Positions 22,251 to 33,560 of a DNA stretch of 64,000 nucleotides are shown piece after piece. This DNA comes from Isoetes taiwanensis (Eukaryota; Streptophyta; Lycopodiopsida; Isoetales; Isoetaceae). The stretch spans positions 60,001 through 124,000 of the forward strand of contig JAJEKV010000314.1 in NCBI GenBank assembly GCA_021234155.1. The letters run 5' to 3'. Position 1 is the stretch's first letter. Each line of letters starts with the position of its first letter. The translations under genes were made by a program, and so were the position numbers. The notes under the pieces are model-generated. The model was not told where the DNA came from, ran no database searches, and worked only from the letters and a program-made list of their open reading frames with translations.

Positions 22251-23021
22251 TACACAACAAATTCATCAAACTACCAAAATGGGAAGCAAAAAATAGAAAC
22301 AACAGAAACTAATTGCCCTACTTTGAAAGATGTTAAGAATGGTCAGTTTCTGCTGCGAGCATTCTGATTGAACCTGGTTCAGTCTGGTTAACATGGTCTC
22401 CATCGTCCAGGAGGAACGGAATGACAAAAAGGAGCTAAATAAAAATGAAAATACAAACCCAAAGGCCTCCTTTTCTATTTGAGATTCATGACCACGACCC
22501 CCAATGATGCCCCTACAAAAAATAGCTGACCACAGTAGATTCATTACAAACCTAAAAGAAATGGGAACACACTAAAAAAGTGGCAACATGCTCCTTCAAG
22601 TCTGCACGCTCGTTCATTACAAAAGTAGGACTCGTTAAAAATGTGGCAACATACCACATACATGCCAGAAATACCATATAAGGCTCTGTTCAAAAATGCC
22701 CCCTTCTTGAATGCACTTGTCCGCAGGTACCATGGACCTGTTGGGATTGTATGGTGCCAGCAATTGGGCAGTAGGCCTGGGCCTGTTTATGCGCGGTTGA
22801 ACCGTGCGGTTCAAATGGCATCCACAGCCATTGTATGCATGCCCTAAATGGCATGCCTGGGTGGATGCCTCCCATCCCGGTCCAGATGGGCATGACGTGA
22901 TTGATCTCCAGAGTCCAGAAATACCAAACGACAAATGGCCAGGAAGACCAGATCTCAGACTCTGAATATGGCAGTCCATCTAAATAGACTAACCACTTAA
23001 TAGATAGATAGTATTTTTTAC
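22251..23021. other. No gene recognised
   Basis: This stretch contains a palindrome, TTGAACCG-TG-CGGTTCAA, near 22796, and short inverted GGCATGC/GCATGCC units around 22840-22860. Open frames on both strands overlap and show no domain. Confidence 0.4.
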
Positions 23022-23363
23022 ACTTTTAAAATTAAAATCCCCCTGAAACCTCCTTTGGTTTGGGTGCATACTCATAGGGGTGTGACTTCAAACATCGAGA
23101 ACTGTCAGTGGGCATATTTTCTGTTTATTCCTCGATCTAGACCATAGGTAACGATCCTCGTTTGTGGGATATACTTGTGCAAATTTTAGTATACTGTATA
23201 ACGAGGTTTCCAAAATACTACAAGGTTTGAGGCAATATACTAAATGGTGTTGATTTTGTATATGTAATATACGATTTTAGGGAATCTCGATGTCCTACGT
23301 CACCCCCCGTGTGAATATGCGCCCAAACCAAAAGGTGTTTCAGGGGGATTTTAATTTAAAAGT
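23022..23363. mobile_element. MITE with about 50-bp terminal inverted repeats (complete copy)
   Basis: The element starts ACTTTTAAAATTAAAATCC, then CCCTGAAACCTCCTTTGG and TTTGGGTGCATACTCATAGG. It ends with the complementary series (CGTGTGAATATGCGCCC, AAACCAAAAGGTGTTTC, GGGGGATTTTAATT, AAAAGT). The body of about 240 bp is AT-rich and non-coding. Partial relatives lie at 41230-41495 (same orientation) and 58276-58546 (opposite orientation). The superfamily is not clear, because the flanking T/A-rich bases make the target duplication ambiguous. Confidence 0.85.
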
Positions 23364-24089
23364 ATTGATCATAATGGTTTGTGTGAGCTTGAAAATTTTT
23401 TTGGCCCCTTCGTGGCCTTGGGAATTGTGTAGGGATTGATGAACAAAGTAGGAAAACACTTAATATAAACTAAACCATAGTCATTATAGTGACAGCTTAT
23501 GGTTCACTTCCTACACATAGAAAAGGTGGAGAATTTGTAATTATATACAACACTTAGTTAAATGATTCAATTTTAAAGTTTCTATAAAGTACAAAGTTTT
23601 GGGACCCCTTTTTGGCCCTTTTTGGGTTCCATTGCAGCTCATTGCAACACGCATTCCGGATAGAACCTAGGAGATAACAATATGCTATACAGTCTATGTA
23701 TGCCAAGTTGATAGTCATTGAGCTTTCAACGATTGCAAACAAATTTACTTATTGAAAATTTTGTCAATCCATCCATTCTAGCAACTATACATTTATAACG
23801 TCCTTGAAACAAGCTAATGCATCTATCCTTGATACAGGGGTTCAGCTAACAAATAATGAAGCTTCAAGCTAAAGGAATGCTTGAACTTTAGCTACGATTA
23901 GATAACGGTTTTGCTACAAACTAAAAATCACTAGCATAAAGTTTTCCACAGTAAATAACTTAATAGCTCTGGCCAAGTGAAAGAAATAATAGGGGTTAAG
24001 TTTGCCAAATAAAAATATACTACCTTTTGTTTTTAACAAGTATAGCCATTTTTTATTTTTTATTTTGATATTTAAAATTTGCTGTGATG
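23364..24089. other. No gene recognised
   Basis: The 45 bp after the MITE (ATGGTTTGTGT...GGCCCCTTC..GGCCTTG) recur after the MITE relative at 58.6 kb, so a larger repeat unit surrounds the MITE. The remainder is AT-rich and non-coding. Confidence 0.5.
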
Positions 24090-24212
24090 GGAAGCGAGAG
24101 CATTTCTACCATAGTTTCATAGGTTGACCAGCTTATTGAATACACCATATTTTTAAGGTGAAGGTGAGAGCGAATCCTAGCATGCCTACATTACACGTTC
24201 TTTCTAAGGTAA
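24090..24212 (-). pseudogene. Decayed copy of WAT1-like exon 6
   Basis: This stretch matches exon 6 of the neighbouring WAT1-like gene and its flanking intron (25120-25260). The shared pieces CCAGCTT(A/G)TTGAATACACCAT, TTAAGGTGAAGG and ACGTTCTTTCT-like ends appear in the same order, with an internal deletion of about 25-30 bp and many substitutions. It shows that part of the gene was once duplicated in tandem about 1 kb downstream. No other exon copy was found nearby. Confidence 0.7.
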
Positions 24213-24853
24213 AATATATGTTTTTATATATTTAACAAAGTTTTATAATTTAGTTAGCATGTTTTGTGCTCGTATGATGAAATCAAGCTTTTTGCATCCA
24301 TATTATATGGTAGACTGTAGGGTCTACATCATATATAGAGTTGAAAAAGGAATAGAATTCTCTTACAGCACAGGGAGAAGGGAAGAACCTACTATGTGAA
24401 ACTGCTCGACTCCCGAGGGAGAATATCAAACAAATTTCAATTCCAGTACGTCAAGAAAAGAGAGACTCTACTACTTGCTTAGTTGCTTTAGAGAATGAGG
24501 CGCTTGATTTGTATCATGGAGCAAGAATGCACGCCCAACTTGGATTAATGTATTTGTTAATGTAAATGAAATTGTTTACAAAAATATATCTTACCTACAA
24601 TATTTATCTTTTACTAACCACAATGAATGAAGAGATCTTCTATCCCCTGTACCCAAAATTTTAATAGGGCCAACATACTCCTTATCTTGTGAACTTATCC
24701 AATCGAGATTTATCTCAACGCAATTAGCTCTATCACAAAAGCTAGTGTTCAATTCTCATTTGTACAACCTTCCTTTGTCTTCCTTTAAATAATACAATAA
24801 CATGAACCCATAAAACAAGAAATGCATTGTTGGTACTGGCTAGCAAGGTCAAG
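24213..24853. other. Region downstream of the WAT1-like gene
   Basis: AT-rich non-coding sequence between the WAT1-like stop codon and the decayed exon copy. It should hold the 3' untranslated region and polyadenylation site of the gene; no clear signal can be singled out. Confidence 0.4.
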
Positions 24854-26810
24854 CTATGTTATGAGAAGTTGTTTGAGTGAAGAAACTTGTATGTTACCGT
24901 CATATTTCATCTTGCATTTTTCAAGATTTGATTCTTCACATATTCTTTTCTCCTCGTATTGGCCCCATGTGATCATATAAAGTCCAACTATTATGAATAT
25001 TGCTCCAACAATGCTGCATATTTGAGCTTAAACTTAAACCCTTTTACCATATTGATACACATGTAGAAACATTTAAGCATCCATTACCTTCCAAGGTGGA
25101 GATCTTCACCTAATATTGGAAGAGCAAGCATTCCCACCATCACAGTTTGAAGAGGTTGATAGCCAGAGGCTAGAACTGGTCCAGCTTGCTGAATACACCA
25201 TGATTTTAGGGTGAAGGCGACAGCAGATCCTATCACACCCTACACATCACACTTCTTTCTTAAGCTAATAGTGTACAAGTACATATGTCTTGTAATTTAA
25301 AATTTGAAAGCGTTATCAGGATAAACTTGTGTATGAACGGTTGAAATTGTATACCGCATAGAAGATGATGAAGAGGTTGAAAGGGTCAGTAACCTTCCAA
25401 CTCGAAGTATTAGGTTCTTGCCAGATGGCAAAGGCGAATAGCTGAAGTGTCGCGAAAGAGGTCGACGATGCAACCATGGTGAGCCGGGTAGGGAATTGCT
25501 TCAATATTGGAGCCTCAGAAGATAAAAAGAAGGAAAGGTGAGTAAAAAAAAGGAGACGTAAAGTTAGGGGAGGTGATTTCCCTTATTTCAGGCCTAGATT
25601 AAAAAGGTAATGTCCCGCCTCGCTTCTGTCTCTCCGGCGTTGCCTTTGCTCTGTTTCAATTGGGTGATAATGAGATTTTTGGACTTCGAATCGCGATGTC
25701 GCCACGTGGCAAGGAAATCACCTTCCCTCTAACTTTATGTTGGGAAATGTGCCCCCAGAGGCCCTTACGTGGGGCTTTCGGTGCTGGCTCGCCCTGACGG
25801 GCTTGCTAAGGCCCTTGCAGGGGTACATTACCCCCAACAAAAAGGAAAAGAGGAAGTGACATATGGTGCAATTTCTAAAAGAAAAGGATAGAATGATATA
25901 TAAACCTGGAGGATTGTCCACGTTGCAAAGGAAACGCAACTGATGAGAAGAGCCACGACACCAAGTTGCCAGGTCGAGATATGGAGGCTCAGAAATGTGA
26001 CAGATTCAGAAGATACTTTTGTAACAAGCCTTATTTTTGTAAGGCTAGGAGCTATATTTTGATCAGAATTTAGCAGCAGAAGAGCTGGTCCTTTGTAAAA
26101 TGCCATTACTGCTGCACCCCCAACCCCAAATATGGCCCCTCCCACTTTGGCCCCTCCATCTTTTCTTCTCAAATTCAGCTCCTCAAATCTGTTACATGGA
26201 TACTTAAATCACATTTTAGATCTTTAATTTGCTTATTAACTTCAGATTAGATCCCCCCTTACCCGAATACTGTTGCTATAATAAAGACTATGGTTGGAAC
26301 GGAGTTTTGAAATGCCGAAGCCACTGTTGGAGACGTGATCAGAAGGCCGGCTAAATACGGAGATTGCGTCAGACTTATTCTGCACAGTTTTATCAGTCAG
26401 ATCTATGTTTTTTTTTAAAGAACGAATAATTCATTCAGCGCAAGAATTTGAAATATGACAGAAGAATTATACCCTATCAGCCCATGGAAGAAAAACTGGA
26501 GCAGAAGCCATGGAGTCAGGCGTTTGCTTACTGACCTGCAAATCAGAATGAAACCCACTTGAGAATGCAAAACGAATATCGAAGGAAAAGGTTCTATTTA
26601 CCTCTCAGCAGAAAAAAAGGCTAGAAGTGCCACAATTACAAAAGCAATTAAATTTCGATAGAAGGTGTAAATGAAGGGGTTAAGTCCCCTGCTGATTCCG
26701 ATCTTGGTTAGAACTTGAAAGCTTGCAAAAGCAAATGTAGACAAGACGTTGCCGGAATGGACTTTGAGCTTGCCCAGTGCGCCGTAGCTTTGAATGGGGT
26801 AATCCGCCAT
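24854..26810 (-). CDS. WAT1-related (nodulin MtN21-like, EamA-type) transporter, seven exons
   Basis: The predicted 380-residue membrane transporter is built from exons 26810-26602, 26535-26473, 26379-26263, 26188-25906, 25513-25355, 25239-25088 and 25013-24854. All introns are GT-AG and phases join without a stop. The start ATG (26810) opens MADYPIQSYGALGKLKVHSG. Family landmarks follow: FASFQVLTKIGISRGLNPF and FYRNLIAFVIVALLAFF; SKRLTPWLLLQFFFHGLIG; SLTQSPYLAGLLITSPTVAS and FQNSVPTIVFIIATVF; LNLRRKDGGAKVGG and AFYKGPALLLL; then a second EamA half (STSFATLQLFAFAIWQ, KSWCIQQAGPVLASGYQPLQ, ILGEDLHLGSIVGAIFIIVG). About ten hydrophobic helices fit the family. WAT1 homologues sit in the vacuolar or plasma membrane and some move auxin or amino acids; the substrate here is unknown. 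It is the one gene in the window that looks intact. Confidence 0.9.
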
Positions 26811-27028
26811 GCTTAAGCTTGCTTCTCATATCCATATCCTGGTCCAAAATGCATGATATCTAGGCATCTAGAGACCCTTGGTTTGTGATATCACATATCC
26901 TTGGTTTGTCTGATTTGTGATATGACGTAAAACGTAAGTGGCATGGCATCTCTATACATTTTACGGGCATAAAATAGACCCTGACGCTCGTTCACGTTGA
27001 AATAATTTCCTCACTGGCTAGCTTCCAT

Positions 27029-27293
27029 GTTAGTTAGAATCAATCGATGGTGGATAAAATATTAATGATCATAATAATTTGTCAGCGTATACAAGTCCTG
27101 ACACACTCAGTCTCCAGCAGCACACCTGGAGGATGGCAAACATGAGACTGCACCAACCACCAACTAGTAGTTACTTCATTTGTCACCTTCTTTATTAGAT
27201 TCCCTAGTTCCATGATTCCAGGAACTCATTGTATTTAGCTCACATCTCAATACAATTCGTTACTGTTTTCTGCATCTGCTTGTTTCATCAACA
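27029..27293 (+). repeat. Ty1/copia 5' LTR (about 265 bp)
   Basis: The segment starts TGTTAGTTAG and ends TCATCAACA, five to six bases before a copia primer-binding site. The length and placement fit a small copia LTR. The exact left edge is chosen from the TG and could move by a few bases. Its start lies 218 bp from the start codon of the divergently oriented WAT1-like gene. Confidence 0.65.
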
Positions 27294-27299
27294 TTGTCA

Positions 27300-27311
27300 T
27301 GGTATCAGAGC
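27300..27311 (+). promoter_or_regulatory. Primer-binding site of the copia element
   Basis: TGGTATCAGAGC, complementary to the 3' region of initiator methionine tRNA, is the usual minus-strand primer site of plant Ty1/copia elements. Confidence 0.85.
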
Positions 27312-27680
27312 CATGCACTTCGTCCGAGAAAGGGATTCTCTCGAATCGAAGAAGGATTAAGACCTAAAGATGGCAGGAATGAATTCAATTTTGATGAATC
27401 TAAGGCCCAAGCTTTTGACGACAAAGGCTTTGAAGGATGGAAGCGGATGATCACTCTATATCTCAAAGCGGAGCTTCTATGGGAGATAGTGGATGGGAGT
27501 GATCTGGCTCCAAAGATTTCTGATGAAAAAGATCCTAAGCAGCAAAAGGATCTTCTCCACGTGGAAACAGAAAAGACAAGAAAGCACCGGCTTGCATAGC
27601 CATGTGCTTGTCCAAGAATCAACTCAACCGGGTTCATAGTGAATTGAATCATGGCAAAATGAGCATCTGTGGGACTTAAA
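27312..27680 (+). pseudogene. Ty1/copia gag N-terminal fragment
   Basis: After the primer site a frame reads NFDESKAQAFDDKGFEGWKR, then MITLYLKAELLWEIVDGSD. This is the start of a copia-type gag protein, with the F-x-G-x-x-F-x-x-W-K...M-x-x-x-L-x-x-x-x-L-W pattern. The frame stops at 27597-27599, and the continuation CLSKNQLNRVHSELNHGK is in another frame. Nothing copia-like follows after about 27680, so protease, integrase and reverse transcriptase are missing. The element is a truncated 5' remnant. Confidence 0.8.
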
Positions 27681-27897
27681 AACAATCTTCTTGCAAATAA
27701 AACCCAAAACCCTCGCATCTTCCTCCTCTCTTTCTTCTTACCCTAGTCACGAATCAAGCACAATTTCATTAATTATGGACAATACCTGAATTTATGGACC
27801 ATTTTTAGTAGACTTGGATGAATGACTCATTTTCATACACTAGTTGACATCCCTCATGAGTTTGCATATGCCTCGGCATGCACCAGTATCTTAATAG

Positions 27898-29600
27898 TAT
27901 TAGGTATCTTCTTCTTGTTTGATGGCTCCCAAAGCGTAGTCGATAGTCTCCACTTCTATGCGGTCACTTGCAAAATCGTTGGCCTCCATCTCTTCTTCCA
28001 ACAATTGGCATAATTGTTTGGGTAGACTTGGTTCCTCACTGGGATTGGCTCCCCACCAAGTCACCGGAATAGTCTCAAAGTTCTCCTTCTTATCATCCAT
28101 TTGTGGGTCCTCGTTAGCTAGGCCCACCCAAGTTGGGCCACAAAGACATCATCGAGTATGCCATAATAAACATACCTTTCTTCAAATCTTTGTATGGGTT
28201 GAATTCGGCCACAGGGTTTGTCCTTCGAGGGCCGACATAAGGAGGAGTGATAGTAGCAATTGGCTCTACCACTACAGCTACATGAGGTGGAGCTTGTGCT
28301 TGCCTAGTACATGGCCGAAGTCATTATAAGTGCCTTAAATCACCGCTGATGTTCCCCAGTTCTTGCAAGAGTTTCATCCAATATTCAATCGCCACCGTGA
28401 ACTGCGGCCGGTAGTTGGCGGTTCGAGCACCTTTGTTAGGCGTTGAACAAGCAACCCAATGCAATATATGCTTGTGGATCTTGTTTGCAGTTGTGCCAAG
28501 GTCCTTCACCGATTTCTTGGGAGGAAGCGACTTAGGATATCCAACGGCATCATGGGCTTCCGCCCTCTTTTCTTTCCACATTTTTATTCCACCAAACAGC
28601 AACCAATCCGTGTAAGTGGGTCTAGTTTTGTAATACATGGTAGCCAATCACCATTCATAGCGAATCTGAAAGTTAGAGGGTGGTATGACCTGTCAATCTA
28701 TCATCCCCATCCGGTATGTAGCCTTCTATAAAACCCTTCCAATCCGGAACTTTGTCAACAACATAGGGACGGGTGTATTCAAGTTGCATTTGTGGAATTC
28801 ATACATGTTCTCGCATTGTGAGCACCTCGCCTTCTTTAAAGATGTAGAGAAGTTACCAAACAAGGCATCGATATCATCATGTGTGTGATAGGGCATCATG
28901 AACCCTAGCTCAATCTCTTCAAACACACCAAGATATACTAGGTAAGAAAGATAGGAGAAGACATACCTATTCTTGTTCCGTCTGGATCGTTGTCCACCAA
29001 ATAAAGTATCTGTAGGCTTCAATGATGGTCCCCGTGCTCGTGGGCAAAACCAGCGTGTATGCTGGTATTGGATAGTGACAACTTTGACTCCAAGGCCGTT
29101 GTGTCTCTCGAATGAGGAGACCCATTTTGGAGCAGATGATTAGGCACCGACGGGTGGCCTCGCATACTGCGTCCCCATCTCTAATCTCTTCAAGATGCTA
29201 TTCAAAGAACCTACATGGAAGTTGGAGTCATCCGGCCATAAGTCCGTGGCAAAGTTTCCATAAGATCCATTCCCATGACCATGAGTCAATGCACTACCAA
29301 TGTCATTTTCAGCTTGTCAAGTCTCCGAGAGACTTTTACGATTGTTGCAATTTTGGAATCATTGTTTTGGCTTGATCCATTTTGTCGTGAATAATACAAA
29401 GATATTGGCAGGATACCCGTGGGGAGTATAATCTCCACGACCCGACTGTGGTGCGACACGAGGCCCGCCGAGTCTATGCGCTCTTCTTTCATCATGCAAC
29501 ATCCTCCTCTCTCCTTCATCTTTGGTCTTCGGTAACTCGCATGCGGATCACCCTCACATGTATCGCATTTGGAGAATGCAATTTTCTTTGCGATCCGACG
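27898..29600 (-). pseudogene. DUF7869-like protein, central and C-terminal part (broken)
   Basis: Read from high to low coordinates, the minus strand gives FSKCDTCEGDPH; then IHDKMDQAKT; HGHGNGSYGNFATDLWPDDS followed by NFHVGSLNSILKRL; NKNRYVFSYLSYLVYLGVFE and EIELGFM; HTHDDIDALFGNFSTSLKK; and VTWWGANPSEEP to the stop near 27898. These are, in order, the cysteine motif, the MDQ block, the NKNRYVF block and the HTH(D/E)DID block that define the family as I recall it. Its function is unproven; a transposon-encoded nuclease has been my working guess and is inference. At least four frameshifts and no N-terminus in this copy. Confidence 0.6.
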
Positions 29601-31049
29601 TCCGGAAACTCCGCCTCCGCGTTCTATAAAACGGCGGTGATACCTTCTTGCCGATCAATGCCACAACCCTGCATTAACCTCTTCTAGAATCTTTGGACTT
29701 GTAAACATTGCAGGCAACTTCGACATTCTCTCTTATCCCCCTCGTTTCTCTTGCTACGGTGGGGCAAAGGATTCACCGTTCTCCCTCACGAACATGGAAA
29801 ACACGGCCTCACATGCCAACGCCGAGAGCGAGGCTTCAAGGTGCCACGGTTACCATGTTGACGCCTTGCGTGCACCCTCAAGAAATTGGGCCTTCCATTT
29901 CGTATCACGCCGACTTTGAGATCGAGACCAAGGTACCACGCCCTTTCGCAGAAAAGCGAGATTCCCTGCGGCACCGATGTCCCACTCTTCGACCTTTCAT
30001 GTTGTTGGCTTAACATGTCATAAACAAAAAGTAACCCTATCACTTGATTTCATGGCAAGGAATTCCTTCCTTTGATGTTAACAACTTGATTCCTAGAGAA
30101 CCCGACACAACACCTATTCTTGCAAGCACAAGGTCCTCCTCCGTAAGTGAGGATAGCATTTCGAGTGGTGAGACGAAAGCAAGCTTTTGCGGCCTAACAA
30201 CCTTCCCTGGGTTGTCGGGGAATGAAAAGTGTAATGTCGTTTCTCATAATTTGGGTGCTTCGATGCTCGAGCTCCCCTTTGGACACACAATATACGCCTC
30301 AAGGCGGTCTTTGCGGTCAATATCTACGAGACCTTTACTCCGGCCAACAACAGACGAGGTCATTGCTCCATCTCACGCGAGCATCCCCCCCGGCACCTGC
30401 AAGCAACCCGGCAGCGGATGTTCACCTCCGAAAGGGGAGGGAAACCTTCGATTCTGGATACTCCACAAACTTGAAACCCGGCGGGTCACAAAAGCGCATC
30501 ATCGGGCCGGTGAAAGATATGAATCCCTTTCCGGCAATAATGGAGTCGCATGAGTGCCATATCTCACAATCCTTTTCAAGAAGGGTATATCTTGTCGGCC
30601 GGTTGTGTCTCCTTCCCCACCGCCGTCCTGTCTTTTTCTTGGGACGTCATTAGCGCATCGACTCCACGAGCATCTTCACTTCTCCGAAGCGAATGAGCCC
30701 CGGCTTCGCTATTGTGGTTGCATCCGAGTTGGCGGGAAGGGTATGGTGGCCTTGAACACTTCCTCCACACCTACGTAGTCCTTCGATATCTCCTTGAAGT
30801 GGCATTGTGTCATTTGCCCCACAACTCCCTTTGCTACTAGATGTTCATTAAGGAAGAGATACACAACCTTGCACAAGGATTTGTTAGTGTTAAAATCGAG
30901 TAAGGAAGGCGAGAAAGCAATGCAAATGACACGGGGGGACTCCCATTCAATGGTTACAAGGACAATAAAATTGGGCGGGTGCCCTTTTTTACGCTGAAGA
31001 GGTTATATGAGGTGTTTAGATTCCCTTGTATAAGGTTTGTATTGGATGC
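29601..31049. other. No identified gene; long coding-like frame on plus strand
   Basis: An open frame of 169 codons (30044-30553, plus) is free of stops and serine/threonine-rich, but it shows no domain I know. Frames on the minus strand overlap it (30114-30320). It may be a decayed neighbour gene of the DUF7869-like element. GC content is higher than in the flanks. Confidence 0.35.
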
Positions 31050-31600
31050 GACATGGGTCTCACAATGGGTAGAAAAGAAGGTTCTCTCACTTGAAGAGGC
31101 CATATCCAGCGCACAAATTGGGCCCCGCCCAATTTGTTCGATGGTGGTAGAGGAGCTGTAAAAGTAGGCACACACTCTTCGTCTGGGCCCCAATTAAAAT
31201 TTGTCACCAAGAGAAAACACATTGAGATACTGACTTTTGGGGCAGTTTCACCTATCTGGTCATGTCTGAGAAAGGGACAATATGGGCAAACAATTTGTCC
31301 CATTGTTGCAGATTGGGCGGCACCAATTTGAACGAATCAAAGCTTATATAAAAGGGTATTATTGATGCGGTCGGTCTCACAATGGGTACAAAAAGAAGGT
31401 TGTCGCTAGGCGAGGGACATATCAGCGCACAAATTAGGCGCCCCCCAATTTGTTCGTGGTGGTTAAAGACCACAGTGAAGTAGGCGGGACTTCGGCCCGC
31501 CCAATTTAGTTGTCACCAAGATAAAACACCTTCGAGATCTGGTTTGCCCATCAGGGCGGTTTCACCTACCGGGTCACCTACACATACACACTAAGAGAAC
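31050..31600. repeat. Two tandem units of about 320 bp
   Basis: 31050-31330 and 31370-31595 share, in order, GGTCTCACAATGGGTA, AAAGAAGGTT, CAGCGCACAAATT, CCCAATTTGTTCG, TTTGTCACCAAGA-like and GGTTTCACCTA-like blocks. Each unit carries two of the AAATTGGGC-type palindromes. Confidence 0.8.
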
Positions 31601-33560
31601 TAAGGAGGAACACTAAGCGGAATTTATCATTGAGCTCCCAAAACAAATACAATGTCGAGCATTGGAAGGGCGACTAAAAAACAAGGGTTAATGAGAAAAT
31701 AGCGTGCACACAAATCACCGCATGACAATTTCGGGGAAAAGGGCGGATGCATCGAAATTTAGAGTTTATGTAAATGTGACAAAGAACTGTGTGAATGAGG
31801 AGGAATAAAATCAAGGGTCAGAAGCCATCGAAAAAGGCGTGAATGGAAAGGTGTGAATGAACAGCGTGCTTGAAGAGGTGCTTAATGAACAGCCGTGAAT
31901 GGAAAGGCGTGATTGATAAAATCGGGTAACATCACATTTGCAAGCAATTACACATCGAGGTATAAATGAATTTAAGCGTAGCAGCACAAACCTTTGGAGA
32001 TCTCCGTGGCCATGAATATGAATAAGCTGAAGATGTTTTGCGTCTTGTAGAAAAAAGATAGTAGCCAAACAAGGCTTTGCCCGAAAAACAACAGGTTTGA
32101 AGCGCATTTACATTTAAACATGAATTCCCCAAAATTTGAATGTAATTTCCCCAATTTTTAAAGTTAAATGTCCCACCTAATTTGAAATAATGTGTCCGTC
32201 CGGAACTTTGAAACACGAAGGAGTTCAGCCTAAAGCACGTGCGACACGTGCATGACTCAATTAATTTTGGCGGGCTTTAAATGTGATTTGAAATTCAAAA
32301 ATCCAGCGACTCATTATTAAGGTCCACAATTAATTCCCTCTCGCTCAGAAGCCATCAGCGGTCCATTTTTATTTCAAAGGGCCAAGCTTACATGCCGACA
32401 CTTAATTTGGCCCCAAGAGAGGTCCATAACCCTTTAAAAGCCCCTCATTCTCTGATCAGCAGATTTAAAATTCGTAGCTTCTTTACGCTTTGTGCTCCGC
32501 TAAAACACTGCCGCCTTCATATTTCTTAGCCACGAAAAGTGGATTTCTCCGCCGACTATACTCCCGAACCAGCCGCCGGGCCGGTTCGAGCTCTTGGCCT
32601 TGTGTCTCGGCGCTTATCGCCATCCGCCTTCCTCTGCATTGACCCATCGGCCTTTGGGTACCCCTGTACACCAAGGAATTCTAGCGAGTTGATGGCATCT
32701 CGCCCCCACCCACCGTGGTAAAGGTAAGGTGGACTACTTTCTAAATATAAACTTGCGCTTGCGATTAAAGTATCCAGCTATAACATCTGGGACATATGAA
32801 CATCTTCTAGATGCCTCAATCCCCTCACGGATGCATACACGTATGCAGAGCGAATAGGAGCGCAATTGCTTCCCTTAGAGTGTTCCATTTTGCAAAACAT
32901 TGGACTTTTTCCCTACCTGCGCGTGAAGCGGGGCGCCCAATTTATAACCCTCCACACCAATGTAGGCGGACGCCCGGTTTACTATCCGACACCAAAGAGT
33001 GCGGGCGCCCAGTTGCCTATCCGAGGAAACCGCGGCCTACCGGGATGGTAGGGCTTGAGTGAGGACTAGAGGTGAGGCGCCCGCCCGGGTTTAGTCAGCC
33101 AAGTCACCATCCCGAGGTAATCCGTGCTCTCCGAGACATCAAGCTTGAAATCCATACTGAGTAATGAATATGCTCGATAGGGCAAACTGGCTCACCACGG
33201 TGTGAGGGATAAGTAAATTGCCATTTTAGTATGCGATCTGCAAAATTGGGCTGCGCCCACTTAGTATGAGGACTGCAAATTGGGCGGGCGCCAATTTGGC
33301 CTCGTGATACAATCGCCTCCTCGGACTCAAGGCTCACCATGAGTTGAGCGAGCAAAATTGGGCTGGGCGCCCAATTTGGTGTGTGTGCGGGGGATCGTGG
33401 CAAATTGGGAGCCAATTTGCCTCCATCGAAACAACAGTCCTCTTCAGCCCCAAGTCTCCCAAAGTACTAACACTACTTTTCCGCTACACAGAATTAATAT
33501 GGCGCGAACAAAGCGATACTTTCGGGTTCCGTGACCGGACCCAAATTTGCGAGAGGCTAT
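31601..33560. other. No gene recognised
   Basis: This stretch lies within the domain of dispersed palindromes. The phrase GAATGGAAAGG(C/T)GTGA recurs three times at 31838-31915. No frame carries a known domain. Confidence 0.4.

Noticed and set aside
24854-26810. Treating the WAT1-like gene as a pseudogene because single-frame ORFs are short
   Set aside because: The short frames join through seven exons with canonical splice sites and consistent phase to 380 codons.
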